Positions 50,407-59,398 of a DNA stretch of 64,000 nt are shown here, in pieces (within the stretch, counting starts at the first letter, position 1; each line of letters begins with the position of its first letter). Source of the DNA: Candidatus Aminicenantota bacterium (GTDB taxonomy: Bacteria > Acidobacteriota > Aminicenantia > Aminicenantales > Aminicenantaceae). The notes under the pieces were generated by a model that worked only from the letters and a program-made list of their open reading frames with translations, was not told the DNA's origin and ran no database searches. The DNA is taken from the NCBI GenBank assembly GCA_020344415.1, contig CP070825.1:2266015-2330014 (forward strand), in the 5' to 3' direction. The translations under genes and the position numbers were made by a program.

Positions 50407-50883
50407 ATGAACGATAAGATGCTCACCGAAGAAAGCCTCAAAAGAAGATACGAGAGAGTCTATCTTCAACTCCAGGAACTTCTTCTTAAAACTGAAAACA
50501 GGACAGCTCAGATGGCGACAGTCGCCGCCATTCTCCATAATAAAATGCCTCAATTTTTCTGGACAGGCTTTTATATCCTAACGGAAGGAGAGTTGATCGT
50601 CGGACCATACCAGGGCCCCCTTGCTTGCCAGGTTCTGGAAAAAGAGAAAGGAGTTTGCTGGGCGGCACTATTGAAGGAAAAAACAATCGTTGTTCCTAAC
50701 GTTCACAAATTTCCTGGCCATATCGCCTGTGACAGCCGCTCTAAGTCTGAAATAGTAGTTCCCTTGTTCGATGAAAATGGAGGAGCCTGGGCTTTACTGG
50801 ATGTAGACAGCAGAAAAGTCAACACATTTTCAGATATCGATAAGGAATGGCTGGAGAAGATAGTGAAGTTGATCAAGCTATGA
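50407..50883 (+). CDS. msrC: free methionine-(R)-sulfoxide reductase (GAF domain)
   Basis: A protein of about 158 residues, a single GAF domain. The three reductase Cys are in GPLACQVL, KGVCWAAL and HIACDSRSKSEIV, the last with the characteristic DSRSxSEIVVP. It reduces free methionine-R-sulfoxide with thioredoxin. The frame begins inside the repeat arm at TTG 50377; ATG 50407 (MNDKML) or 50419 are more likely starts, since TATAAT lies at 50403-50408. The start is therefore uncertain. Confidence 0.82.
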   Translation: MNDKMLTEESLKRRYERVYLQLQELLLKTENRTAQMATVAAILHNKMPQFFWTGFYILTEGELIVGPYQGPLACQVLEKEKGVCWAALLKEKTIVVPNVHKFPGHIACDSRSKSEIVVPLFDENGGAWALLDVDSRKVNTFSDIDKEWLEKIVKLIKL

Positions 50884-50891
50884 GGCTTCTT

Positions 50892-52142
50892 CTATTGAGA
50901 GTTAAGGGAACAAACGAGGAGGAGGACCTGTTTCATTGCCAGAAATAAGCCGCCTATTTCCGCCTCTTCCCTAAGGCTGTGTTTATATCGGCCGTAAGTT
51001 CTCCCCAGATTCACAGAAAGTATTCCCTTTTTTATACCGACATTTGCATCGGTTGATCCCAGGGGATCCACTTCTATACCCCTGACTTTAAGAAACTCAA
51101 GAATATCAACGACAGTCTCCACCAAGAAGGATTCTCTTGCTCCAGGAATCTGGTGGGCTTTTGAACTCTTGTTGAGATTCATTTCTAACTCAACATCAAC
51201 TTCAGAGGCGATTTCTTCGCAAATTTTCCTGATCTTTCCCTGTGCCTTCTCAAGTTCCTCTTGATTTGCTGAGCGAAGGTCTACAGTAAAATAAGATTCC
51301 TGAGAAACAGCATTCCGGACTCTTCCTCCTCCTATCATTCCAACATTAAGAATTGTCCACCTCTCTGGTGGTTTGGATGGAAGCTTTATTTTATATATCC
51401 TCTCTAAAGCCTTAGCCACGGCTAAATTTGGATTGGGCACCCCTCTGCTCTGCATCGTATGCGCTCCAGGGCCACGGAAAGTTATTCTCCCTCCTCCAAA
51501 GCCGAGGGCACCATAATGGACTTTGCCCAAATCTCCATCGAGAGCTATTACCAAATCAAACTTTTCTTCTGTCTCTTCCATGAAAGCCTGCATCCCAAGG
51601 AATCCGACTTCTTCTCCCACAGTTGTCACGAAATAATAGGTATCTTTCGGTTTAAACCCCGCATGTTTCAAGGCTCTTACCGACCAGAGAATATTTATCA
51701 AGCTAGCCGTATCATCCCCAATGCCAGGAGCCTTAAGAATATTTCCTTCTCTCTTTACCTTTATTTCCTTTACTCCTTGGAAGACAGTATCCATATGAGC
51801 AGGCATGACGATCTTTCTTCCCTTCTGAGACCCTCTCCAGATGCCGATGACATTACCTGAACGATCCACAAAGGCCTCATTCAAACCGGCTGCTTCGAAC
51901 TGCTTTTTCAGGTAAACAGCTCTTTTTTCTTCCTGTCCGGATGGAGCCGGAATTTCTGTGAGGTAAATCCACTCTTCAATAATCTTCTCGCGGTTTTTTT
52001 CAAGGAAAGAAAATAATTTCTGAACCAATGGAGAGCTGGCTATCTCAGGAGTAAAGAGCGACTCTTCTCCCCAAAGGGTAAAATTTGAAAAGAGAGCATA
52101 AAGGCAGAGAAAAACAAACCCTAATCTAAATAATTTTGGCAT
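50892..52142 (-). CDS. M20 family metallopeptidase, secreted
   Basis: A 416-residue peptidase T-like protein with a signal peptide (about 6-24). Zinc ligands: PAHMDTVF, APGIGDDTAS, TTVGEEVGFLG, and a C-terminal HSLREEAE. The catalytic Asp-Glu motif is intact. The lid domain is present (GFGGGRITFRGPGAHTMQSR), so it cleaves peptides or acyl amino acids. AAAGG is upstream of the ATG. The gene is convergent with msrC, 9 bp away. Confidence 0.88.
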   Translation of the reverse strand: MPKLFRLGFVFLCLYALFSNFTLWGEESLFTPEIASSPLVQKLFSFLEKNREKIIEEWIYLTEIPAPSGQEEKRAVYLKKQFEAAGLNEAFVDRSGNVIGIWRGSQKGRKIVMPAHMDTVFQGVKEIKVKREGNILKAPGIGDDTASLINILWSVRALKHAGFKPKDTYYFVTTVGEEVGFLGMQAFMEETEEKFDLVIALDGDLGKVHYGALGFGGGRITFRGPGAHTMQSRGVPNPNLAVAKALERIYKIKLPSKPPERWTILNVGMIGGGRVRNAVSQESYFTVDLRSANQEELEKAQGKIRKICEEIASEVDVELEMNLNKSSKAHQIPGARESFLVETVVDILEFLKVRGIEVDPLGSTDANVGIKKGILSVNLGRTYGRYKHSLREEAEIGGLFLAMKQVLLLVCSLNSQ

Positions 52143-52251
52143 CCTTTTCTTACTCCCTTCATTAATATTACCTAACCTGGCTTATCCATCAATTGGAGTT
52201 CTCTCTTGAATCCAATAATTGATGGGCCTGGTAATTCTCCGCCCTAAAGAT

Positions 52252-53733
52252 TCAAGAATCGACCTTACTATAATGTTTGATAACTCTTACAACAGCCTTT
52301 TCGCAGACCTTGCAGAAAGGCTTTTTCCCTCTTGTGAACATGAGGCAATCAAGCATAGGACGGTAAAGGCCTTGGGCTGAATAACCTGCACCCTCGAACG
52401 CACCAACCTTTTCCTTGAACTTACTTTTTTGGAAATAACTATTTACCTTCTTTGCATGCTCTCTGGATAAGCGGTCAGACTCTTGCTCAATCTTATTGAC
52501 TTCAGCTTGAGCGGCTCCTTCTTTCTTCATCGTAGCAATCTTAGCATTGATCTCACGGCGTATCTTCTGGTAAGCATAATCCATCTCTTCATAACCTTCT
52601 TTTTCCCAGGGTGTAGGGATTTCGACTCCTGGAGTAAGAAGATCTTTCCACTTGAGATTTTTAGAATCTAGCAGCGCAGTGATGTTAGGCTCTTTAGGCT
52701 CAATGCCTCTTGGATAAAACTCGTTATAGGCCACAGAGGACGTATAGTATTCATCTGCGAGCCCTGCAAAAGAATGGCCAAATTCATGGAGGAAGAGATA
52801 CTCAAACCACTGATTGTCAACAGTAAATGTACAGTATAGATTATAGATGCCTCCGCCTCCATAGCGCTTATGGTTGACCATGATGACGAGGGTATCATAG
52901 GGAACATGAGCAGCGATGTCCCGGAGAGATTTGTTGTCTTCTGTCAGGAGATATCGTTCCGACCCAAGGGAGTTAAAAGTGGCGCTAAGGGCTGTGTTCT
53001 TAAAGATTCCACGCCGTGGCTCATCGCATCCACTATCACCCGATGGCTTGAATACCCCATAAATATTAAAACTAGCTCTGAGTGTCCTATAAGGCTCCTG
53101 GCGAAGAAAAATCCCAGTGAGGCGCTCTAAATCACCTTTAAACTTCTTCTTCTCTCTTCTAGTATAACCCTCTGCGATGAAAGCGACATCTACCTTCTTG
53201 TGAGGTTTTCCGCTTTTTATGATCTCAAAGACCTCTACTCCCTCTTCCACGCGTTCTCTTATGATACCCACTGCTGCGGGATCGATGTCATGGCTGAAGA
53301 AAGGCTGAAGAATATTTTCCCGATTCCTGGCTTCCAGTCGAAACCTTATCTTCTTTTTTGGATAAGGAATGAGAACACTCTCGTGATAGGCCCTTTTTAT
53401 GCTTTTCATGGCCTTAGCTGTCGTCTTATATTCAGCGAAATAACTATCAAATCCCTTGGAGAAAAGAAGTTTTCCTGAGAGAGCATCGTAGATCTTTACA
53501 TAATAACGGCCATTATCGAACTTATCGACGAGGTTGCGTTTGCTCCCAGCCCAAATGCCTTGCTGGTAAATCTGATCTAGGGTAACCTCTTCCTCTTTAG
53601 CATCGCCGATGTGGAAATAATCGATCCTCATAGTTTTGTCGACAAAATAATCATCAAATTTTACTGGTTGTTGAGCGAACACTGTCCCTAAAATTAAAAG
53701 GAATTCCGCGATAAAAACAAAGACACGACTCAT
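52252..53733 (-). CDS. secreted IgA-type metallopeptidase (M64)
   Basis: A protein of about 493 residues. The zinc-binding motif HEFGHSFAGLADEYY carries H-E-x-x-H and a downstream Asp-Glu. Upstream is VAFIAEGYTRREKKKFKGDL and the family N-terminal region KTMRIDYFHIGDAKEEEVTLDQ. A signal peptide (MSRVFVFIAEFLLILGTVFA) starts at ATG 53733, right behind AGGAGG, better than the upstream 53790. Peptidases of this group act on proline-rich or surface glycoproteins. Secreted as a protein scavenger is likely. Confidence 0.88.
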   Translation of the reverse strand: MSRVFVFIAEFLLILGTVFAQQPVKFDDYFVDKTMRIDYFHIGDAKEEEVTLDQIYQQGIWAGSKRNLVDKFDNGRYYVKIYDALSGKLLFSKGFDSYFAEYKTTAKAMKSIKRAYHESVLIPYPKKKIRFRLEARNRENILQPFFSHDIDPAAVGIIRERVEEGVEVFEIIKSGKPHKKVDVAFIAEGYTRREKKKFKGDLERLTGIFLRQEPYRTLRASFNIYGVFKPSGDSGCDEPRRGIFKNTALSATFNSLGSERYLLTEDNKSLRDIAAHVPYDTLVIMVNHKRYGGGGIYNLYCTFTVDNQWFEYLFLHEFGHSFAGLADEYYTSSVAYNEFYPRGIEPKEPNITALLDSKNLKWKDLLTPGVEIPTPWEKEGYEEMDYAYQKIRREINAKIATMKKEGAAQAEVNKIEQESDRLSREHAKKVNSYFQKSKFKEKVGAFEGAGYSAQGLYRPMLDCLMFTRGKKPFCKVCEKAVVRVIKHYSKVDS

Positions 53734-53858
53734 GAATCCTCCTAATGCTACTGAATTATTCATAAAAAATGCCGCTACCTTTGCAATCACAGCAATATCA
53801 GGAAGTTATCCTGATACTACTGTAAATCCTGTTAAAAACTTTTTTGGGGAAAATATAT

Positions 53859-54701
53859 TTATCTTTTCGATACAATGATTTTCCCTGCTGTTTCTTTGAT
53901 GATTTTCACGGCTGCAGCTGCCGTGATCCCGGCCATATCCCGCTCTGGATTGACCTCTACAACATCCAAACCCACGATTCGAGCATTTAAAGCATGAATC
54001 ACATTGATTGCCTGCCGGGTCGTAAGACCTCCTGATTCGTGGTGGGAAACTCCTGGGGCAAAGGCAGGGTCAAGGGCGTCCATGTCAAAAGAGATATAGA
54101 GTGGATTCGAAAAATCAAGAACCATTGGCTCCTTAAAATCTTTCATTTCTATGATCCGAACCCCATGTTTCAAAGCTTTCTCCCTCTGTTGACCAGTTGC
54201 GGCCCTTACTCCCACCTGTACTAGGTTTTGGGCCAAACCCTCTTCCATTATTCTCGCAAAGGGACAAGCATGGGAATAACGGTCTCCACGAAGTTCCTCA
54301 TAAAGGTCTGGATGAGCATCGAAATGGAGAATGTCTAAAGGCTTAAATTTCCTGGAAAACGCCCGAACCACAGGGTAACTGACAGAATGGTCTCCGCCTA
54401 AAACGATCGGAATAGCTTCTTTTTCCAAAATCTCAGAAATACTTTCCTCGATTCGAGAAAATACATCTTTGAAGTCTCCTGAAACATCTATATCTCCCTG
54501 GTCAACCAGCACGGTTTCTTCCTCTAGGTTTACGGCGAGTTCGGTCCAAGGGTTGATGGCTTTCCCTGTGGACGCCTCCCGGATGGCCTCTGGCCCTTTC
54601 GAGGCTCCTCTTAGATAACAGGATTTTTCATCAAAAGAGACCCCTATGATAGCCATCTCGTACTCTTGGCTTTTTTTTAACGCTCCGCCAAAATCAGTCA
54701 T
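53859..54701 (-). CDS. speB: agmatinase/arginase (ureohydrolase) family protein
   Basis: A 280-residue ureohydrolase. The manganese-binding motifs are VLGGDHSVSY, ILHFDAHPDLYEE and ISFDMDALDPAFAPGVSH. The gene product hydrolyses agmatine to putrescine and urea, or arginine, or a related guanidino compound. The final stretch TTRQAINVIHALNARIVGLD is as in agmatinases. Start ATG 54701, with a modest GAAGATAAG upstream. The MEMO family gene lies 100 bp upstream on the same strand; co-transcription is possible. Confidence 0.9.
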   Translation of the reverse strand: MTDFGGALKKSQEYEMAIIGVSFDEKSCYLRGASKGPEAIREASTGKAINPWTELAVNLEEETVLVDQGDIDVSGDFKDVFSRIEESISEILEKEAIPIVLGGDHSVSYPVVRAFSRKFKPLDILHFDAHPDLYEELRGDRYSHACPFARIMEEGLAQNLVQVGVRAATGQQREKALKHGVRIIEMKDFKEPMVLDFSNPLYISFDMDALDPAFAPGVSHHESGGLTTRQAINVIHALNARIVGLDVVEVNPERDMAGITAAAAVKIIKETAGKIIVSKR

Positions 54702-54801
54702 TCTTATCTTCTCAAATAAATTCTTTTCTGGCTCGCTTCCAGATATATCCGGAGGATAGAAGAATTATACAAAAAAAAGGAAGAAATTAAAGCCTTTCAT
54801 A

Positions 54802-56025
54802 CTATTTTCTTTCGAAGGCGATGGCTGCAAAGCTTACGGCTGACTGAGTCGTTTCCTCTTGCCAGATATCATAAGCTAGGAGCTGGCCCTGGGCCTCCTT
54901 TATAATCTCCAGGAGGCAGGCTATGGCTGAAAAACCACAGACATTGTATCTGTCCTTAACCTCTCTTGTCGTTTTCCAGAAATCTTCAATCTTCCCCTTG
55001 CATATGGCATCTATCAAGACTTTATCATGATCTTTTGTTTCTAAAAGCATGGATGAAGCTCGCTCGCTATGGCCAAATTTTGGACCGACGTGTGAAAAAT
55101 CGACACCAGCAACAAGAAGAGTATCTGACACATGACCTTTGACAAAATCACCTAAGACTTTCAAGAAACTGTCCACGCCAGGGATATCCGAAGGTCTCAA
55201 CACCTTGTCAAGCACCTTATGAAAAGAGCCACAAAGGAAGGGTATCAGAGAAAAACTCGAGCCAAAAATATGCTGGAGGAAAATGAGTTGAAATTCAAGG
55301 GAGTGCTCGCTTCGATGAGCAATATCGTTAGGAGAAACAGCTCCACTCCCAGCCTTCCTTAGCTCTCTTACAAAATCTTTATCCGTCATCACCCGACCCA
55401 ATGGCGTTTCAAAATCTTTCTCAGTTAAAGCCACGAAAGACTCATGCAGGTTATGGCCTGTTCCGAGAAGAACGATTCTTTTAGGAGTTATATTTTTTAT
55501 GGCCCGGTAGGCCTTAGCATAGGCCCTTTTTCCGGTCTCCAAATCAATATGGGGAGAAATCAATGCGATGATTTTGTTGTTCTCTAATCCTTCCTCCGGA
55601 TCCTCTTCACGATAAAAAAAAGAATCAACGTAGGCTCTGAGTTCCTTTGGAGTTTGAGGATAAGAGCGACCTGCATGGCAGGCTTTCCTGACCTCAAGAA
55701 GAGAATACTCAGAGATTATTCTATTTTTTTGCTGTCGATAGTTTTCGCTGTCTAAAATAAAAACTGAATCGAGCTCTGAAAGAAGACCCTTAACATCGTC
55801 AGAACTTACGAAGGCTCCACGTTTCTGCCGCATAAGCTCAATTTGAATGTCCCTGATGGTCCTTTTTCCATCAATGAGGCTCATCAGTCCCACGGGTTCC
55901 CCTTTCAAAAAAATAGGTTCTTTAATCAGGCCGAGGGGATCCCTTACAAGCACCCCCCTCTCCCCTTGGTAGTAAGTAGGGAGGAGTTCAATATCTTTCC
56001 TGAGTTTGGGGACTGATTCTTCCAT
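54802..56025 (-). CDS. AmmeMemoRadiSam system protein B (MEMO1 family) with N-terminal PqqD-like region
   Basis: A 407-residue protein. Residues about 15-115 look like a PqqD-like winged fold (GERGVLVRDPLGLIKEPI then GLMSLIDGKRTIRDIQ). From about 117 to the end is the MEMO domain: ISPHIDLETGKRAYAKAYRA, LLGTGHNLHESFVALTEKDF, AHRSEHSLEFQLIFLQHIFG and AGVDFSHVGPKFGH. MEMO folds resemble dioxygenase metal sites with His-Asp-His ligands. The AMMECR1 and radical SAM partners are not in this window. The function is unknown. Confidence 0.88.
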   Translation of the reverse strand: MEESVPKLRKDIELLPTYYQGERGVLVRDPLGLIKEPIFLKGEPVGLMSLIDGKRTIRDIQIELMRQKRGAFVSSDDVKGLLSELDSVFILDSENYRQQKNRIISEYSLLEVRKACHAGRSYPQTPKELRAYVDSFFYREEDPEEGLENNKIIALISPHIDLETGKRAYAKAYRAIKNITPKRIVLLGTGHNLHESFVALTEKDFETPLGRVMTDKDFVRELRKAGSGAVSPNDIAHRSEHSLEFQLIFLQHIFGSSFSLIPFLCGSFHKVLDKVLRPSDIPGVDSFLKVLGDFVKGHVSDTLLVAGVDFSHVGPKFGHSERASSMLLETKDHDKVLIDAICKGKIEDFWKTTREVKDRYNVCGFSAIACLLEIIKEAQGQLLAYDIWQEETTQSAVSFAAIAFERK

Positions 56026-56162
56026 ATTTCAATGATTAACCTGAATTATTCCGGTCTCTTTAAATTTGAATCCTTCTAATTTCGACATAATATTTTGAGT
56101 TAATATTATGCTCAAAAAATTCAACTTTTAAAAGCCATTTCAAATGCATGTAATAAATAGGA

Positions 56163-56317
56163 TCAGGTCTTGCTTTTTGCTTTTTGATTATTTTTCCTAT
56201 CTCCCTTAATGACATCCTGCAGGTGGGCTTGATGAATAAAGCCCCTACAATTCAAATGTGGGTTTGATAAATCAGATCCCTGGGATGTCTTTTATTGAAG
56301 CAAAAAGCAAGACCTGA
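56163..56317. repeat. inverted-repeat element, TCAGGTCTTGCTTTTTGC-type arms
   Basis: TCAGGTCTTGCTTTTTGC (56163-56180) is inverted exactly at 56300-56317. Between the arms is CATCCTGCAGGTGGGCTTG and a GCTTGATGAATAAAGC palindrome, the same core as in the element at 5201-5328. It shares the GGTCAGGTCT tip with 35784. The 344-bp gap 56026-56369 holds only this element. Confidence 0.85.
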
Positions 56318-56369
56318 CCCCTCTTTTTTGATAATATCGACTTATCCCACTCTCTGAGAGAAGCGAGAA

Positions 56370-57464
56370 ATGTCATACTGGAGAATGAGCAAAAGGTTCA
56401 ACCAGATTTATAAAAAATCAAGAGAGCCGGAAAACAGTATCCCCTTTGACCCAGAAAAAGACTCTCTCGCTATTTTTTCAGACCACCATAAAGGGGATGG
56501 AAGTGCTGCGGACGACTTCAAGAAAAACGCCTACCTTTATGAAACAGCCCTTTCTTTCTATAAAGAAAAAGGATTTGAGCTAATCGTCCTTGGAGACAAT
56601 GAAGAGTTCTGGGAAAACCGTTATGAACAAATCCAAGAAAATTATGAAGAAATAATTAGAAAAGAAATAGAAATTGCGATGTTCACCCCCGAACAATTAA
56701 AAATAAGAATTTGGGGAAACCACGATAAAGAAGTCTCACTGCGGAGGTTCAAAAGGCTTTATAAAATGTTCGGCAAGACTCCTCTGAGTACAATTGAGTT
56801 CAAAGAAGGTCTTTGCCTGGGGGAAGATATTTTCCTCATCCATGGACATCAGGGTCGTTTTTTTGAGGACAAGGCCTGGAGAGTGAGTCGTTGGGCTGTT
56901 CAATTCGTCTGGAAAACAATACAAAAACTCTTCCATATCGGCAATGACGGCCCAGCAGAAAATTTTGAAATTCGAGATAGTTTAGAACTTCATTACTACG
57001 ATTGGGCCAGGAAAAAAAGAAAGATGTTGATTTGTGGCCACACTCACCGTGCAATATTTGGCTCATTGACCCATTTTGACCGACTTCAGATAGAAATCCG
57101 CCACCTGGAACAGCTATTGGCAGAAACTCCTTCAAAGGACAAGGTAAAAACAGAGAAAAAGATAGAAGATAGAAAAAAAGAGACAGAAAAAATTCTAAAG
57201 AAAAGAGCAGGAAAAGAGCCAAAATCCTTTACAGAACATCCCAATTGGCCGGTTCCTTGTTATTTTAATGACGGATGTTGTGGATATACGAACGGAATTA
57301 CCTGCATTGAGATCGATAAAGGTACGATTCGCCTTATCAAATGGCAAAGGCAAAATTTCCAAAGGATTATCTTGGCTGAAGAAAAGCTGCAACTCCTTCT
57401 TAAGTATATTAAAGAAAGCCGTCCTATCGACGAAATCCTGGAGCCTAAATTGAAATCCTTCTGA
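56370..57464 (+). CDS. calcineurin-type metallophosphoesterase
   Basis: A 364-residue phosphoesterase. Motifs: IFSDHHKGDGS (D-x-H), LIVLGDNEEFWENR (GD), IWGNHDKE (GNHD), LIHGHQGRFFEDK, and LICGHTHRAIFG (GHxH). It is like UDP-2,3-diacylglucosamine hydrolase or other outer-membrane-lipid phosphoesterases. Charged helical segments sit near 240-280. Start ATG at 56370 after AGAGAAGCGAG. Sole gene; upstream is a repeat element. Confidence 0.85.
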   Translation: MSYWRMSKRFNQIYKKSREPENSIPFDPEKDSLAIFSDHHKGDGSAADDFKKNAYLYETALSFYKEKGFELIVLGDNEEFWENRYEQIQENYEEIIRKEIEIAMFTPEQLKIRIWGNHDKEVSLRRFKRLYKMFGKTPLSTIEFKEGLCLGEDIFLIHGHQGRFFEDKAWRVSRWAVQFVWKTIQKLFHIGNDGPAENFEIRDSLELHYYDWARKKRKMLICGHTHRAIFGSLTHFDRLQIEIRHLEQLLAETPSKDKVKTEKKIEDRKKETEKILKKRAGKEPKSFTEHPNWPVPCYFNDGCCGYTNGITCIEIDKGTIRLIKWQRQNFQRIILAEEKLQLLLKYIKESRPIDEILEPKLKSF

Positions 57465-57478
57465 ATGTCCGTTTTATC

Positions 57479-57625
57479 GGAAGCGTTTTCAATTCAGAAA
57501 TAATGAAATATATATTCAAGACCAAGATTTTAGGAAATAGGCGCAGCGACCATTGAAGATTTTGCCTTCGGAATTTGCTCTTCTTCCCAAAACCTTTTCT
57601 GATTATGGAATTGGAAACGCTTTCC
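57479..57625. mobile_element. intergenic element with inverted ends (family 2), opposite orientation
   Basis: GGAAGCGTTTTCAATTC (57479-57495) is inverted at 57608-57625 with one mismatch and one inserted base. An inner pair (ATTTTAGGAAATAG at 57527-57540, against CTTCTTCCCAAAACC) frames GCGACCATTGAAGATTTTGC, which is the reverse of the core AGGCTAAATCTTCAATGTCG at 59607-59626. No coding frame. Confidence 0.55.
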
Positions 57626-57703
57626 TTTTTGTCTTTTCTTTTGCCCAAAAAATGACTATAATGCAAAAACATAAAATATAATCTCCGGGAGGTACAAAGT
57701 ACC

Positions 57704-58684
57704 GTGAAAAAAAATAAACAAATTAAAACTACAGAAGATGCTATAAAACTCCTAAACATCGCCCTTGAGCATGAATGGGCTGTAACCCTCGAGTATACAA
57801 TTCATGCCTATTCCATGCCAAAGGGAAAATTCTTCTATGAAGATCCGATCATGAAGAATAAAACAGATGCCCGGGCTCAAACGATACAGATTGGAATCGA
57901 TGAGATGTATCACTCCCTCCAGCTCGGGATTATCATCACCCAGATGGGAGGAATTCCTTCATTTAAAACAGATGAAGTCATACGATATCCCCGGATAATA
58001 GATAACCTGAGAAGAGACAAAGAGACAGAGGACATGGTAACTCAACTTTATCAATCAGCAGATTTCAAAGAGGGTGCCTTTCCTAAAATACAAAACATGA
58101 TCCTAAACATATCCTACGATGAAGTACGTCACTCTAAGCAGTTTGATGCCATGATGGAGGCGATGAAGAAGGAAGGGGTAGAAGATGCCCTTTGTTTTCA
58201 GCCGGACTCTGAGAATCGAGACAAAGAAGAAGTCAAACTCCTGCATGAAATCACTCACGCTGAGAACGAGCTTATGCACCGCTATTTAAAGTATGTTCTT
58301 CTCTTTAGCGAACACCAGGACCTCAGCCAACGTCTGTTCAAAAACGCTATCGATCATATGAGGCACTGGGATAAAAACTCTGGCATCCTGATTAAAATGG
58401 GAGATGTCATTCAGGTTGAAAATGCAAAGAAAGACGCAGATGGAGTGGAAAAGAGCCGTTCTCCAATGCCTTCTCTTTACGCGGGAGAAGACCGACGTTC
58501 AGCCTTAGAGACTTTAATCCCTGCAGAGGAAGTTCTCCTAGCCAAATATGAAAAACTCATCTCTTTGGTGCCTGACGGAGAAATTAAGGATCAATTGCAG
58601 CTCCATTTCTCTCTCAATAGAGAACATCTCTTCACCCAAGAATGGCTCCTTAAAAATCTGCAGAAAATAAAGGGCCTGAAATAG
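57704..58684 (+). CDS. tandem ferritin-like (diiron) protein
   Basis: A 326-residue protein with two ferritin-like modules. Module 1 (about 10-165) has carboxylate pairs in LEHEWAVTLEYTIHAY, GIDEMYHSLQLG and YDEVRHSKQF. Module 2 (about 175-320) has LLHEITHAENELMHRYLKY, HMRHWDKN and LNREHLFTQEW. Known single-module relatives bind two irons and reduce oxygen or peroxide. Start GTG 57704 after GGGAGG. The next gene encodes a flavin reductase, a likely electron donor. Confidence 0.78.
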   Translation: MKKNKQIKTTEDAIKLLNIALEHEWAVTLEYTIHAYSMPKGKFFYEDPIMKNKTDARAQTIQIGIDEMYHSLQLGIIITQMGGIPSFKTDEVIRYPRIIDNLRRDKETEDMVTQLYQSADFKEGAFPKIQNMILNISYDEVRHSKQFDAMMEAMKKEGVEDALCFQPDSENRDKEEVKLLHEITHAENELMHRYLKYVLLFSEHQDLSQRLFKNAIDHMRHWDKNSGILIKMGDVIQVENAKKDADGVEKSRSPMPSLYAGEDRRSALETLIPAEEVLLAKYEKLISLVPDGEIKDQLQLHFSLNREHLFTQEWLLKNLQKIKGLK

Positions 58685-58734
58685 AAGAAATTTATCCGAA
58701 CAGACCCGGGAGCTTGACGTCCCAGGAGGTAGCA

Positions 58735-59295
58735 GTGAAAAAAATTACCAACGGGATAAAAAAATTTCAGCATTTCTATCCTTACACTGTGGCCCTTGTT
58801 GGCGGACAATCAGGAGGTCAAATCAATTATATGGCCTGTGCGTGGCATACTGCTTTCTCATTCGATCCCCCTCTCTTTGGAGTGCTCATCTCCAAAAAGA
58901 GACTCACGCATAAAATCATCTCCGAGGCAAGGGAATTCACAGTGAACTTTATCTCTGCCGAGCGAGTGAAGCTTTCTGCCCAAATGGGAAGGAAATCAGG
59001 TCATGATATGGACAAGATCAAAGAGTTTGAGGTGAAGCTTTCTCCATCTAAAATCATCAAATCTCCTGTTATCGAAGAAGCCTATGTCTCTTTCGAATGT
59101 AAATTGACAGATATCAAGGCTTACGGAGATCACGATCTGTTTGTTGGAGAAGTATTGGTCATCCATGAAGAAGAAAAAAGTTTCGATTCAGAGGGAGTCC
59201 TTAACACCGGAAAAACTCATCCTCTTCTTTATCTCGGGAGCGACTTCTACATCACAATCAACCCTGATACTCTCAAGCATGTTCTTCCTGATTGA
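58735..59295 (+). CDS. flavin reductase family protein (FMN-binding split barrel)
   Basis: A protein of about 186 residues with the split-barrel pattern: TVALVGGQSGGQINYMACAW then FDPPLFGVLISKKRLTHKI and VNFISAERVKL. The GTG at 58735 follows AGGAGG at 58722-58727 by 7 nt and is preferred to the frame's TTG at 58714. It binds FMN and uses NAD(P)H, or serves as an oxidoreductase. It lies 50 bp after the tandem ferritin-like gene and is likely co-transcribed with it. Confidence 0.87.
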   Translation: MKKITNGIKKFQHFYPYTVALVGGQSGGQINYMACAWHTAFSFDPPLFGVLISKKRLTHKIISEAREFTVNFISAERVKLSAQMGRKSGHDMDKIKEFEVKLSPSKIIKSPVIEEAYVSFECKLTDIKAYGDHDLFVGEVLVIHEEEKSFDSEGVLNTGKTHPLLYLGSDFYITINPDTLKHVLPD

Positions 59296-59398
59296 TATTT
59301 TGCTATCTGCAAACTCGCTTATTCTGAAAATCTGATAATGAACTTGGAGATGCTTACCCGACGAAGGAAGCATCTCCAAATAAATGAGGATAGCATGA

